DNA of 9,240 bases from assembly GCA_023248095.1 (NCBI GenBank), contig JAHFFF010000062.1, positions 1-9,240 on the forward strand, read 5' to 3'. This DNA comes from Candidatus Omnitrophota bacterium. GTDB lineage: Bacteria; Omnitrophota; Gorgyraeia; 1-14-0-20-64-10. Numbering within the stretch: position 1 is the stretch's first letter; every line of letters starts with the position of its first letter. Positions 1-6,381 of this stretch are shown in pieces. The notes beneath the pieces were generated by a model that was given only the letters and a program-made list of their open reading frames with translations, was not told the DNA's origin and did no database searches. The position numbers and the translations under genes are program-made.

Positions 1-21
1 TTTAGTACGGTAATCTTGGTA

Positions 22-1218
22 CTACGGAACGTACAGCGGTACGCCGTGGAATCCGTTGCCGTTTCCGTTCCCGTTGGACTTAGCGGAAGCCGGAACCAGT
101 TCCGGCACTGATCCCGGTTCGTAATAGGTGTAAATCTTCCCTTCGAAGTTGCGCAGCGTCACCACTCCCTCTTTCGAAGAGATGACGTAACTCGGGCCCA
201 CCGGGATTTTTCCGCCGCCGCCGGGCCCATCGATCACATACGTTGGAACGGCATAGCCGCTGGTGTGCCCGCGCAGGGCCTCCATGATCCGGATGCCGGC
301 CTCCACCGAGGTCCGGAAATGAGTGATCCCCTGCGCCATGTCGCACTGGTAGATGTAGTAGGGTCTCACCCGGACCTTGAGCAGCTCGTGCATCAGCTTC
401 TTCATCACCACCGGATCGTCATTGACGCCGTGCAGAAGCACCGTCTGGGATCCCAGCGGCACTCCGCTGTCCGCCAGCATCTCCATCGCCGTCTTCAGGC
501 GAGGGGACACCTCCTTCGGATGGCAGAAGTGGAGGCTCATCCAGATCGGCTTGTACTTCTTCAACACCTCGCAGAACTCCGGCGTCACCCGCTGCGGCAT
601 CGTCACCGGCGTGCGGGATCCGATCCGTATGAACTCCAGATGCGGGATCTCCCTTAAGCGGGCAAGCACCTGCCCCAGCCGTACGTCGGTCATCATGAGG
701 GGATCCCCGCCGGAGATCAACACGTCCCGCACTTCCTTGTGGTTGCGCAAATACTCGAACGTCGCCTCGTAGCTGTTCATCAACCCGTGGTTCTCTCCCA
801 CCAGGCGCCGCCGTGTGCAATGCCGGCAGTACATCGCGCACTGCTCGGTCACCAGGAACAGAACCCGGTCCGGGTACCGGTGCACCAATCCCGGAACCGG
901 CATGTCCGAATCCTCGCCGCAGGGATCCCGCATGTCGTGCGGCCCGATGTTGAACTCTTCCATCAGGGGAACCGCCTGACGCCGAATCGGACAGCGGGGA
1001 TCCTCCGGATCCATCAAGGAGACCCAGTAGGGCGGGATTGCCATCACCAGGCGCCCCTGTTTCTTGGAACAGGCCTCCTCCTCTTCGGGGGTTAATCGGA
1101 TCACCTGCCGTAGTTGATCCGCCGTGTAGATGCGGTTGCGTAGCTGCCAATGCCAATCTTCCCAGTCCTCCGGGGAGACGTTCTCCCAGAGCGGGATTCG
1201 ACGATAACTATCGTCCAA
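22..1218 (-). CDS. kamA: KamA-family radical SAM/PLP aminomutase (probable lysine 2,3-aminomutase)
   Basis: Likely converts L-lysine to L-beta-lysine in the cytoplasm using SAM, a [4Fe-4S] cluster and PLP. Numbering from the chosen start gives a 398-residue protein. The cluster motif CxxxCxxC is C127, C131 and C134. ISGGDP at 168-173 is the SAM-binding motif. K337, in the GGGGK run, is the PLP lysine. D293 and D330 match the aspartates that bind the lysine side chain in clostridial LAM, whereas glutamate 2,3-aminomutase has Lys and Asn there. The clostridial zinc ligands (C268 and a C-terminal CxCxxC) are absent: residue 268 is Asp and the tail is a short Asn-Gly repeat (382-389). I chose TTG at 1218 because an ideal AAGGAGG lies 6 nt upstream. 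The ATG at 1272 would overlap the previous gene by 65 nt and lacks this site. The gene overlaps the upstream ATP-grasp gene by 11 nt. An EpmB-type EF-P enzyme is less likely: there is no epmA nearby and the protein has the long LAM-type N-terminus. The family is certain; the substrate is probable. Confidence 0.93.
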   Translation of the reverse strand: MDDSYRRIPLWENVSPEDWEDWHWQLRNRIYTADQLRQVIRLTPEEEEACSKKQGRLVMAIPPYWVSLMDPEDPRCPIRRQAVPLMEEFNIGPHDMRDPCGEDSDMPVPGLVHRYPDRVLFLVTEQCAMYCRHCTRRRLVGENHGLMNSYEATFEYLRNHKEVRDVLISGGDPLMMTDVRLGQVLARLREIPHLEFIRIGSRTPVTMPQRVTPEFCEVLKKYKPIWMSLHFCHPKEVSPRLKTAMEMLADSGVPLGSQTVLLHGVNDDPVVMKKLMHELLKVRVRPYYIYQCDMAQGITHFRTSVEAGIRIMEALRGHTSGYAVPTYVIDGPGGGGKIPVGPSYVISSKEGVVTLRNFEGKIYTYYEPGSVPELVPASAKSNGNGNGNGFHGVPLYVP

Positions 1219-2422
1219 GGTTTCCCTCCTTCGGATCGTTATGCCGGATTCCCTGTCGGCGCTTCGTGCCATTGCGCACGACCACCACAGGGGCAGGCGG
1301 CTGTCCCTTCACCTGCTCCACCGAGCTGGGGAGAGCTCCCTTTCGTGGAGATTCTGCTGAGGGGACGGTCGGGTTGGATGATGGAACGAATGATGAGGCT
1401 CTTCGGGAGCCCACTCGTTTTGAGGAACGCTCCATGGCCAGATTCAACAGGCGTTGGATGAGCGCCTCGTAGGACATTCCCGCTGCCCGTGTCATGATCG
1501 GCAGGTTCGATTCCTCCGGATCAATGCCCGGCAGCGGGTTCACTTCAAGGACGTAGGGTATGCCATCAGAGCTCAAGCGGATGTCCACCCGGGCCATATC
1601 GCGCGTCCCCAAGGCCTTGGCAGCCTTCCAGGCCACCGATTGAACCGCCTGGGTGACGGCCGGGTCCAAACGGGCCGGGCACCAGAATCGGGGCGTCAAG
1701 TGCAGTTGCCGGTTTCCCTGGAATTCCTTCATACGCCAAGAGTAGAAGAACTCGCCGGAAGCCCCGCATTCGCTGAAATCGATCTCCAGCACCGGCAGGA
1801 TCTCATCCCGCCCCAAGATCCCCACCGTCAGCTCCGTTCCCTCGATGTACTCCTCCACCAACACCTCTTGGGAATAGGCTTCGAACACATGCCGGACCTG
1901 CGCACGCAGCGCCCGCTCATCTTGGACCACGCTGGAGGCCATGATCCCCTTCGCGGAGCCTTCGCAGTTGGGCTTGACGATGATCGGATACTTCAGGTGC
2001 GGATCCAGGGCCTCATCGGGATGGTTGAACAATTGGAAGTTGGGCGTGGGAATGCCTGCGAAGCGAAACAGCTGTTTGGACCTGGCCTTGTCCAGCGCCA
2101 GCGCCAGCGCCAGCACCCCTGAACCGGTGTAAGGAATCCCCATCAGCTCCAGAAGGGCCGGCACCCGGGCCTCACGCGACTCTCCCTCAAATCCCTCGGC
2201 GATGTTGAAGGCCAGATCCACCGGGTTCTTGGCCAGCCAGACCGACAGATTCTCGTCTGCCTCGACGAGGAGTACCGTGTGTTTGGCCTTCTTCAGGGCG
2301 GCAACAATGAACTCAACGGTTTTCTTGCTGTCGCACTCCGAGTAATAATCGGCCGGCAGGTGCGGCTCCTTGACGACAGGCTTGAGGTTATGGATTAAGG
2401 CGACCCGTAACCCGTTAGTCAT
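1208..2422 (-). CDS. Ddl-like ATP-grasp ligase with a long C-terminal tail
   Basis: ATP-grasp enzyme of the D-alanine-D-alanine ligase superfamily, which activates a carboxylate as acyl phosphate and joins it to an amine. In 404 residues I see FNIAEG at 72-77 (where true Ddl has a His-Gly motif), GIPYTGS at 95-101, the ATP-binding lysine region LDKARSK at 110-116, the IIVKP and EGSAKG segment at 147-159, EEYIEG at 190-195, and D280, E293 and N295. The last three have the same spacing as the Mg-binding D257, E270 and N272 of DdlB. Residues from about 332 to 404 form a Ser/Pro/basic tail with no visible domain, which the neighbouring paralogue lacks. The ATG overlaps the upstream stop as ATGA, with a modest AAGG 7 nt upstream. 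The true substrate is unknown. A housekeeping Ddl is unlikely because the His is replaced, the copies are tandem, and the gene is coupled to kamA. Confidence 0.85.
   Translation of the reverse strand: MTNGLRVALIHNLKPVVKEPHLPADYYSECDSKKTVEFIVAALKKAKHTVLLVEADENLSVWLAKNPVDLAFNIAEGFEGESREARVPALLELMGIPYTGSGVLALALALDKARSKQLFRFAGIPTPNFQLFNHPDEALDPHLKYPIIVKPNCEGSAKGIMASSVVQDERALRAQVRHVFEAYSQEVLVEEYIEGTELTVGILGRDEILPVLEIDFSECGASGEFFYSWRMKEFQGNRQLHLTPRFWCPARLDPAVTQAVQSVAWKAAKALGTRDMARVDIRLSSDGIPYVLEVNPLPGIDPEESNLPIMTRAAGMSYEALIQRLLNLAMERSSKRVGSRRASSFVPSSNPTVPSAESPRKGALPSSVEQVKGQPPAPVVVVRNGTKRRQGIRHNDPKEGNLGR
1225..1231 (-). promoter_or_regulatory. Shine-Dalgarno site that decides the kamA start
   Basis: On the minus strand the sequence reads AAGGAGG, then 6 nt, then TTG at 1218. 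It lies inside the last codons of the upstream ATP-grasp gene, so ribosomes ending that gene at 1208 would be next to the kamA start. This favours the TTG over the in-frame ATG at 1272. Confidence 0.75.
2092..2115. repeat. Four tandem CCAGCG-type hexamers inside a ligase gene
   Basis: Three CCAGCG units and one CCAGCA follow each other without a gap. On the coding (minus) strand they encode an alternating Leu-Ala stretch at about residues 103-110, just before the conserved Asp-Lys (111-112) of the ATP-binding region. The unit is two codons, so gain or loss of a copy would keep the frame. Confidence 0.8.
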
Positions 2423-3441
2423 CTATGGGCCTTGGAAGGGGCCGCCTCTCCAACGGTGCTGTCTGTCAGACCGTGGCGTCGGATTGCAGCCGTCAGGATC
2501 CTCCCGATCATCGCCGAATAGGAAATGCCCAGATGGTTCGCCAAGACTCCAAAGACGTCCTCGGTGGAAAGAGAGGGCAGCGGGTTGATCTCCAGCACGA
2601 AGGGGTTTCCTGCCTGATCGACTCGAAAATCCACCCGCCCGAAGTCGCGGCATTCCACCGCTTCATAGGTCCGAAGGGCCAATTCCTTGAGACGGCGTTC
2701 CAGCCCGGCTGGAACTCCGGCCGGGCAGAGGTATTTCGCCCCCTCGGAAATTCGGGAAAAGGTGTAGAACAGATCCCCCAACTCCGTGAGGCCATCGATC
2801 TGGATCCGGACGACCGGCAATACCTCCGGCGGGTCGTTGCCGATGAGGGCCACGGTGAATTCATTCCCCCGAATAAACTCTTCTACCAAGGCAGGCTGAT
2901 GATAGGTTTGGATGACCCAACTCATCTGAACCCGAAGGGCCTCGGCCGTGCGTACCACCGAGCGATCGGTCAATCCTTTGCTGGACCCCTCGTACCGCGG
3001 TTTAACAATCAGAGGAAAGTTCAGATCATTCGGCAGGGGATCCCTGGGGTTGGACATCACGAAGAAGCGCGGGGTGGGAATCCCCTCGCTGATGAGAACC
3101 TTCTTGGTCATCACCTTGTCCAACGTCAGCGCCTGCGTCAGGCCGTCGGACCCACTGTAGGGAATCCCCTTCATCTCCAGCAGGATCGGAACCTGGGCCT
3201 CGCGGTTGCGCCCATGGTACCCCTCCGCAATGTTGAATACCAAATCCGCGCGCAGATGATCCAGGGTCTTGATCAACTGCTCCACGCTGCCGATCCGGAC
3301 CACCTGGTGGCCGTAGCCCTCGATGGCCTCGGCGATGACCCCCACCGTGTCGGGATGATCGAACTCGGCGTTGGCATCCTGGGGATCCCCCGGCTTGAAC
3401 GCGTATTCCGTCTTCAAATCATAAGTCATTCCGATAACCAT
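2419..3441 (-). CDS. Ddl-like ATP-grasp ligase, first gene of the kamA unit
   Basis: Second carboxylate-amine ligase of the Ddl/ATP-grasp superfamily, about 340 residues and paralogous to the next gene. In numbering from the ATG at 3441 it shows FNIAEG (69-74), GIPYSGS (92-98), LDKVMTK (107-113), LIVKPRYEGSSKG (144-156), EEFIRG (187-192) and FGRVDF (267-272). D271, E284 and N286 are the putative metal ligands with canonical Ddl spacing. The reading frame opens with a TTG at 3456. I prefer the ATG at 3441 because it gives MVIGMTYDL, an N-terminus typical of the family, and because the TTG sits in the T-rich end of a terminator-like hairpin. Neither start has a strong ribosome site, and a third option is the ATG at 3429. 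The stop overlaps the next gene by 4 nt. Not called ddl: the catalytic-loop His-Gly is Glu-Gly and the context is not cell wall. The substrate is unknown. Confidence 0.86.
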   Translation of the reverse strand: MVIGMTYDLKTEYAFKPGDPQDANAEFDHPDTVGVIAEAIEGYGHQVVRIGSVEQLIKTLDHLRADLVFNIAEGYHGRNREAQVPILLEMKGIPYSGSDGLTQALTLDKVMTKKVLISEGIPTPRFFVMSNPRDPLPNDLNFPLIVKPRYEGSSKGLTDRSVVRTAEALRVQMSWVIQTYHQPALVEEFIRGNEFTVALIGNDPPEVLPVVRIQIDGLTELGDLFYTFSRISEGAKYLCPAGVPAGLERRLKELALRTYEAVECRDFGRVDFRVDQAGNPFVLEINPLPSLSTEDVFGVLANHLGISYSAMIGRILTAAIRRHGLTDSTVGEAAPSKAHR

Positions 3442-3454
3442 GGCGCCCGAATCC

Positions 3455-3492
3455 AATAAAATAGAGGGGCCCCTTGCATAGGATGCCCCTCT
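3455..3492 (-). terminator. Rho-independent terminator-like hairpin after the membrane protein gene
   Basis: On the minus strand AGAGGGGC (3492-3485) pairs perfectly with GCCCCTCT (3470-3463) across a 14-nt loop, followed by ATTTTATT (3462-3455). It lies between the stop at 3530 and the ATP-grasp start. The T tract is short and interrupted, so termination may be partial and the hairpin could act as an attenuator for the ligase-kamA unit. I found no convincing separate promoter in 3457-3529. Confidence 0.6.
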
Positions 3493-3529
3493 TCGAAACA
3501 GCGGACTTCTTCAATTGTAAAGAGAGTGA

Positions 3530-4213
3530 CTACCTCCCCCCGCGTACCTTGTCGATGAAATTTTCAACCGCCCTGCCGGCGATGTCCTTGCACCCTAACC
3601 CAAACGCCAGGGCCGCACCAAACGCGACCGCCATGACAACGGTATTAAACGCGGTCTGGATAATCATGGAATTCAGAAACTTTTCCAGGGCCACGGCGAA
3701 GGCGAAGATGATCACCGTCACTTGCGCAATGGCCCCCAACCCCTTCGCCTGCGCGATCCCCGCGTTGGCCGCGGCCGTCTGAACCACCCCGTTGACGACC
3801 GTGCCGAAGAAAAGACCCAGAACGAGCACGATCACGCCGGCCAGAACGTTTGGAACGTAGCTGAGAATCCGCTGCAGCAATCCCGCAGCAGCACTCATCC
3901 CCAACACATCCAGCACCGCCAGCAGGAAGGCCAGCAGCACCACCCAGTAAGCCGTCACACCGACCAGCTCGGAGAGCTGGTATTTCACCTCCCCTTTCTT
4001 GAGGAAGTCTACCAGCTTGATCTGCCGGGCAAATTCATCGACGGGAAGCGCCTTCAAGGCCTTCACCACAGCTGCCTTGATGACCTTGGCAATGAGCCAT
4101 CCCACCAACAGGATGAGGAGGGCCCCGCCGACCCTCAAGAGGGCGTCACCAACCCGGATCAGCATCGTTCTCACGGAATCTGCAGTCGTTGTTACCATCC
4201 ACCGTATATCCAT
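3530..4213 (-). CDS. Conserved TM-helix membrane protein (mechanosensitive channel-related)
   Basis: A 227-residue inner-membrane protein with about five hydrophobic segments, near residues 25-45, 86-105, 119-141, 161-179 and 187-207. PNVLAG (121-126) and the closing AFGLGCKD (203-210) resemble the conserved TM-helix repeats (Pfam TM_helix type) found in MscS-related and CmpX-like proteins. The protein ends right after this motif and has no soluble beta domain like that of MscS, so whether it forms a channel alone is unclear. The ATG is well supported by AGGAGGAG at 4221-4228, 7 nt upstream, and a near-consensus promoter lies at 4312-4340. A role in osmotic or membrane-tension response is family-based inference. 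The nearby beta-lysine-type enzyme is of interest because an acetylated beta-lysine is a known osmolyte, but a terminator-like hairpin separates the two units. Confidence 0.8.
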   Translation of the reverse strand: MDIRWMVTTTADSVRTMLIRVGDALLRVGGALLILLVGWLIAKVIKAAVVKALKALPVDEFARQIKLVDFLKKGEVKYQLSELVGVTAYWVVLLAFLLAVLDVLGMSAAAGLLQRILSYVPNVLAGVIVLVLGLFFGTVVNGVVQTAAANAGIAQAKGLGAIAQVTVIIFAFAVALEKFLNSMIIQTAFNTVVMAVAFGAALAFGLGCKDIAGRAVENFIDKVRGGR

Positions 4214-4311
4214 CAGCTAACTCCTCCTCTCCTCGGCTGTTTCAAGCCGCCCCAAAAGGTCTCCGCCAATGGTTCCCGTTGTAACTCCCTGCGATTCCAA
4301 AAGATTACGGG

Positions 4312-4340
4312 AAAATAACACACGCCCATCCCGTTGTCAA
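4312..4340 (-). promoter_or_regulatory. Sigma70-type promoter for the TM-helix protein gene
   Basis: On the minus strand a perfect -35 TTGACA (4340-4335) is followed by exactly 17 nt and a -10 TATTTT (4317-4312). The predicted start of transcription is near 4305, giving a leader of about 90 nt before the ATG at 4213. Confidence 0.65.
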
Positions 4341-4341
4341 G

Positions 4342-4350
4342 TGATACAAT
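4342..4350 (+). promoter_or_regulatory. Extended -10 promoter element for gpmA
   Basis: TGATACAAT fits the extended -10 pattern TGnTATAAT with one mismatch. There is no good -35 at the usual distance. Transcription would start near 4357, leaving a leader of only about 12 nt before the ATG at 4369. The element lies back to back with the minus-strand promoter, so the two could compete for RNA polymerase. Confidence 0.4.
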
Positions 4351-4368
4351 CTTTTTTCGGTCCTGCAG

Positions 4369-4989
4369 ATGTCAAAACTTGTTCTCGTCCGTCACGGGCA
4401 GTCGCAGTGGAATCTGGAGAACCGGTTCACCGGCTGGGTGGATATCCCGCTCACCGAGGCCGGCCGCGCGGAGGCCGACCGCGCGGGAAGATTGATCGCG
4501 GCGCTGCAGATCCGGTTCGATGCAGCCTACACGTCGGTCCTTGTTCGCGCCATTGAGACGCTGCAGATCATCCTCTCGGTACTCCATCAAGAAGATATCC
4601 CCGTCATCCGGGATCAGGCGCTCAACGAACGCCACTACGGGGACCTACAGGGATTGAACAAGGACGAAACGCGGAAGAAGTTCGGCGAGGAACAGGTGAA
4701 GCTGTGGCGGCGCAGCTACGACGTGGCGCCGCCGGGCGGCGAATCGCTCAAGGACACGGCGGCCCGCGCGATCCCCTACTTTGAATCACGCATCCTGACG
4801 GAGATCAAGTCCGGCAAGAACGTCTTGGTGGCCGCGCACGGCAACTCCCTGCGTTCCATCGTGATGGCCTTGGACCGCCTGACGAAGGAACAGGTGCTTT
4901 CGCTGGAGATCGCCACCGGCATGCCGATCGTGTACGAGATGAATCCAGACGGAACGATCGGATCGAAGAGGATCTTGCAGGTTGCTTAG
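4369..4989 (+). CDS. gpmA: 2,3-bisphosphoglycerate-dependent phosphoglycerate mutase
   Basis: Interconverts 3- and 2-phosphoglycerate in glycolysis and gluconeogenesis in the cytoplasm. Histidine phosphatase superfamily: RHGQSQWN (8-15) carries the phosphorylated His9, LNERHYG (85-91) carries the acid/base Glu87, and PPGGESLKDT (121-130) and AHGNSLR (156-162, with His157) complete the active site. At 206 residues it is the short form, common for example in alphaproteobacteria, and lacks the insertion after the WRRSYD motif seen in the roughly 250-residue E. coli enzyme. It is the only plus-strand gene here and ends 3 nt before the stop of the convergent secreted-protein gene. No Shine-Dalgarno is evident before the ATG, which together with the short predicted leader suggests leaderless-like initiation. 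Identification is firm. Confidence 0.96.
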   Translation: MSKLVLVRHGQSQWNLENRFTGWVDIPLTEAGRAEADRAGRLIAALQIRFDAAYTSVLVRAIETLQIILSVLHQEDIPVIRDQALNERHYGDLQGLNKDETRKKFGEEQVKLWRRSYDVAPPGGESLKDTAARAIPYFESRILTEIKSGKNVLVAAHGNSLRSIVMALDRLTKEQVLSLEIATGMPIVYEMNPDGTIGSKRILQVA

Positions 4990-4992
4990 GTT

Positions 4993-5406
4993 CTATTCCG
5001 CCGGACCAATGTAGGTTAAGGTTTCCGTTCCCACCTGGCCGTTGCCGGGGTAACTTGAATATCTCCCGACCAATTTGTTATCCTTCTCAACCTGATAGAC
5101 GACAATCCCAGGGACACCCATCCCGGCAGATTGCCAGCTTGAGGAAAGCAGAGTTCCCGCTCGCAAACCGACCCCCATGTGGGTATCACTCCCAATGGAC
5201 CATATAAATTGATACGTCTCGCCCGTCCTGCGAATGATCACCGTGCCCCGGTAACCTTCTCCCTCGCAACGGTAGAGGCCGGTGAGCTCTTCCGGTGGCA
5301 CCGCAGCAGGAGAATTCGGTTGTTTTGAGTCGGCAAACACCTGTTCCGAATGTAGCCCACCAGTAAGAACCGCAAGCGTGACCAGACACACACCGAATCG
5401 ATTCAT
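4993..5406 (-). CDS. Small secreted beta-rich protein, function unknown
   Basis: A 137-residue protein I cannot assign to a characterised family. Residues 1-25 look like a Sec signal peptide, with a hydrophobic core and likely cleavage after VFA. The rest is dominated by short beta-prone segments rich in Gly, Tyr and Val, with Gly-Tyr-Arg-Gly-Thr-Val, aromatic Trp-containing strands and a GVGLRAG segment. This suggests a compact beta-barrel or sandwich of the kind seen in many hypothetical exported bacterial proteins. The mature part has a single Cys (47), so no internal disulfide is expected. A strong GGAGGAGG lies at 5411-5418. The ATG is 15 nt after the serine hydrolase stop, so the two exported products are probably co-expressed. 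No terminator is visible before the convergent gpmA end. Confidence 0.72.
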   Translation of the reverse strand: MNRFGVCLVTLAVLTGGLHSEQVFADSKQPNSPAAVPPEELTGLYRCEGEGYRGTVIIRRTGETYQFIWSIGSDTHMGVGLRAGTLLSSSWQSAGMGVPGIVVYQVEKDNKLVGRYSSYPGNGQVGTETLTYIGPAE

Positions 5407-5421
5407 CTCCCCTCCTCCTGA

Positions 5422-6381
5422 TTAATTCTGCGCCATCTGGTACTGGTAGGCGTGCTGCGCCAGGCGAGCGATGAATTGCTTGGCTGGCCGGCTGTTCCCT
5501 TTCTTCACCTTGCGCTGGGTAAGCACGCAGATCAGCACATCCCCCCTGTGCGTGAAGATGATCCCCGCGTCATGGCAGACGGATCGCTCCAGCCCGGTCT
5601 TGTGCGCGACCGGGACACCTCCCGGCAGCATCGCCGGGATCCGGTCGCGCAGATGCTGTCGCTTCAGCAGCTCAAGCCCGGCCCGGGAAGCCTGCGGGCT
5701 AACCGCATCCTCCCGGTAGAGTTTCTCGAGGACGCGGGCCATGTCCCCGGCGGTTGTGTAGTTCTCGACCCCTTTTTTGCGCTTCGAGAAATCCATCATT
5801 CTTCGGGAAAGTTTGGTATCTCGAAGCCCCAACTCTTGAAAATGCCGGTTGAAGTAGTCCATCCCGAGCCGAGACATGAGCACGTTGGTGGCGGTATTGT
5901 CGCTTTCTGTAATCATCCACTCCACCAGCTGGGACACGGGGACGACGGTCTTTCCGGGAATCTGCTTGAGCACCCCCGATCCGGGAACCTTGTCGGCTGG
6001 GCGCACGACGACCTTGCTGTTCAGGTCCAGCCTGCCCTCTTGCGCAGCCTCATAGCAGGCCGTCATCATCGGGACCTTGATGATGCTGGCAGCCGGGAAT
6101 AACCGCTTCGGCTGGTGAGCCAGGCTCCACCCCGTCTGAAGATCCTCCACCACAACCCCCGCCTGCCCGTCGAATCGCCGAATCTCCGCGGTCAGCGTCC
6201 GCTTTAATTCGTTCCAAGCCGCCTGCCGTTTCCGCAGGGCCGGCCCCGCTCTCTCAACCCGGCGGACCACCCGGGTCTCTTTCTCAACCTTCGCATAGGC
6301 CGCAAGGCCGCCCGCACTGAAGGAGAGAACCCCCAACAGCACCGCCAGTGTCCGCACGTGTTTACTGACCCAAGATCTCAT
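5422..6381 (-). CDS. Exported class A beta-lactamase-fold serine hydrolase
   Basis: A 319-residue protein with an N-terminal hydrophobic stretch (about 11-30) that could be a signal peptide or anchor, followed by a basic linker and a penicillin-recognising catalytic domain. Seen: SxxK as S99-IIK102, SDN at 160-162, and KTG at 261-263, in the correct order and spacing for class A. The omega-loop Glu166 of true class A enzymes appears missing: aligning LxRxE with LSRRM puts Met195 there, and ExxLN is absent. It can therefore probably be acylated, but rapid deacylation of beta-lactams is doubtful. An envelope peptidase or amidase, or a penicillin-binding role, is as likely as resistance. The ATG starts on the base after the glycosylase stop (TAG then ATG), with no clear ribosome site of its own, which points to translational coupling. 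The secreted-protein gene follows after 15 nt. Confidence 0.85.
   Translation of the reverse strand: MRSWVSKHVRTLAVLLGVLSFSAGGLAAYAKVEKETRVVRRVERAGPALRKRQAAWNELKRTLTAEIRRFDGQAGVVVEDLQTGWSLAHQPKRLFPAASIIKVPMMTACYEAAQEGRLDLNSKVVVRPADKVPGSGVLKQIPGKTVVPVSQLVEWMITESDNTATNVLMSRLGMDYFNRHFQELGLRDTKLSRRMMDFSKRKKGVENYTTAGDMARVLEKLYREDAVSPQASRAGLELLKRQHLRDRIPAMLPGGVPVAHKTGLERSVCHDAGIIFTHRGDVLICVLTQRKVKKGNSRPAKQFIARLAQHAYQYQMAQN

Larger units (their letters stand above)
4214..4368. other. Divergent intergenic region
   Basis: Holds the ribosome site and leader of the TM-helix protein gene, its sigma70 promoter (4312-4340), and the extended -10 of gpmA (4342-4350). A 9-bp direct repeat, TCCCGTTGT, occurs at 4274-4282 and 4329-4337, starting exactly 55 bp apart; the second copy overlaps the minus-strand -35. 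I see no small gene here. Confidence 0.6.

Noticed and set aside
4..23. Short inverted repeat AGTAC ... GTACT at the end of kamA
   Set aside because: Only a 5-bp stem with a 10-nt loop and no T tract, too weak to call a terminator; the sequence is cut off at the window edge.
419..1156. A 245-codon minus-strand frame within kamA
   Set aside because: Out-of-frame shadow of kamA with repetitive Gly/Arg/Pro composition and no motif.
2425..3459. Long plus-strand open frame of 344 codons opposite the first ligase
   Set aside because: It mirrors the ligase gene exactly, encodes no recognisable domain, and arises from codon bias. The minus-strand product has all ATP-grasp motifs.
3530..4213. Annotation as a full MscS channel
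   Set aside because: The soluble beta domain of MscS is missing; only the TM-helix repeat part is present.
4987..4995. Possible bidirectional terminator between gpmA and the convergent gene
   Set aside because: Only 3 nt separate the stops and I found no stable hairpin with a T tract on either side.
5422..6381. Annotation as an antibiotic-resistance beta-lactamase
   Set aside because: Glu166 and ExxLN are absent and no mobile element is nearby, so resistance is not supported by sequence.
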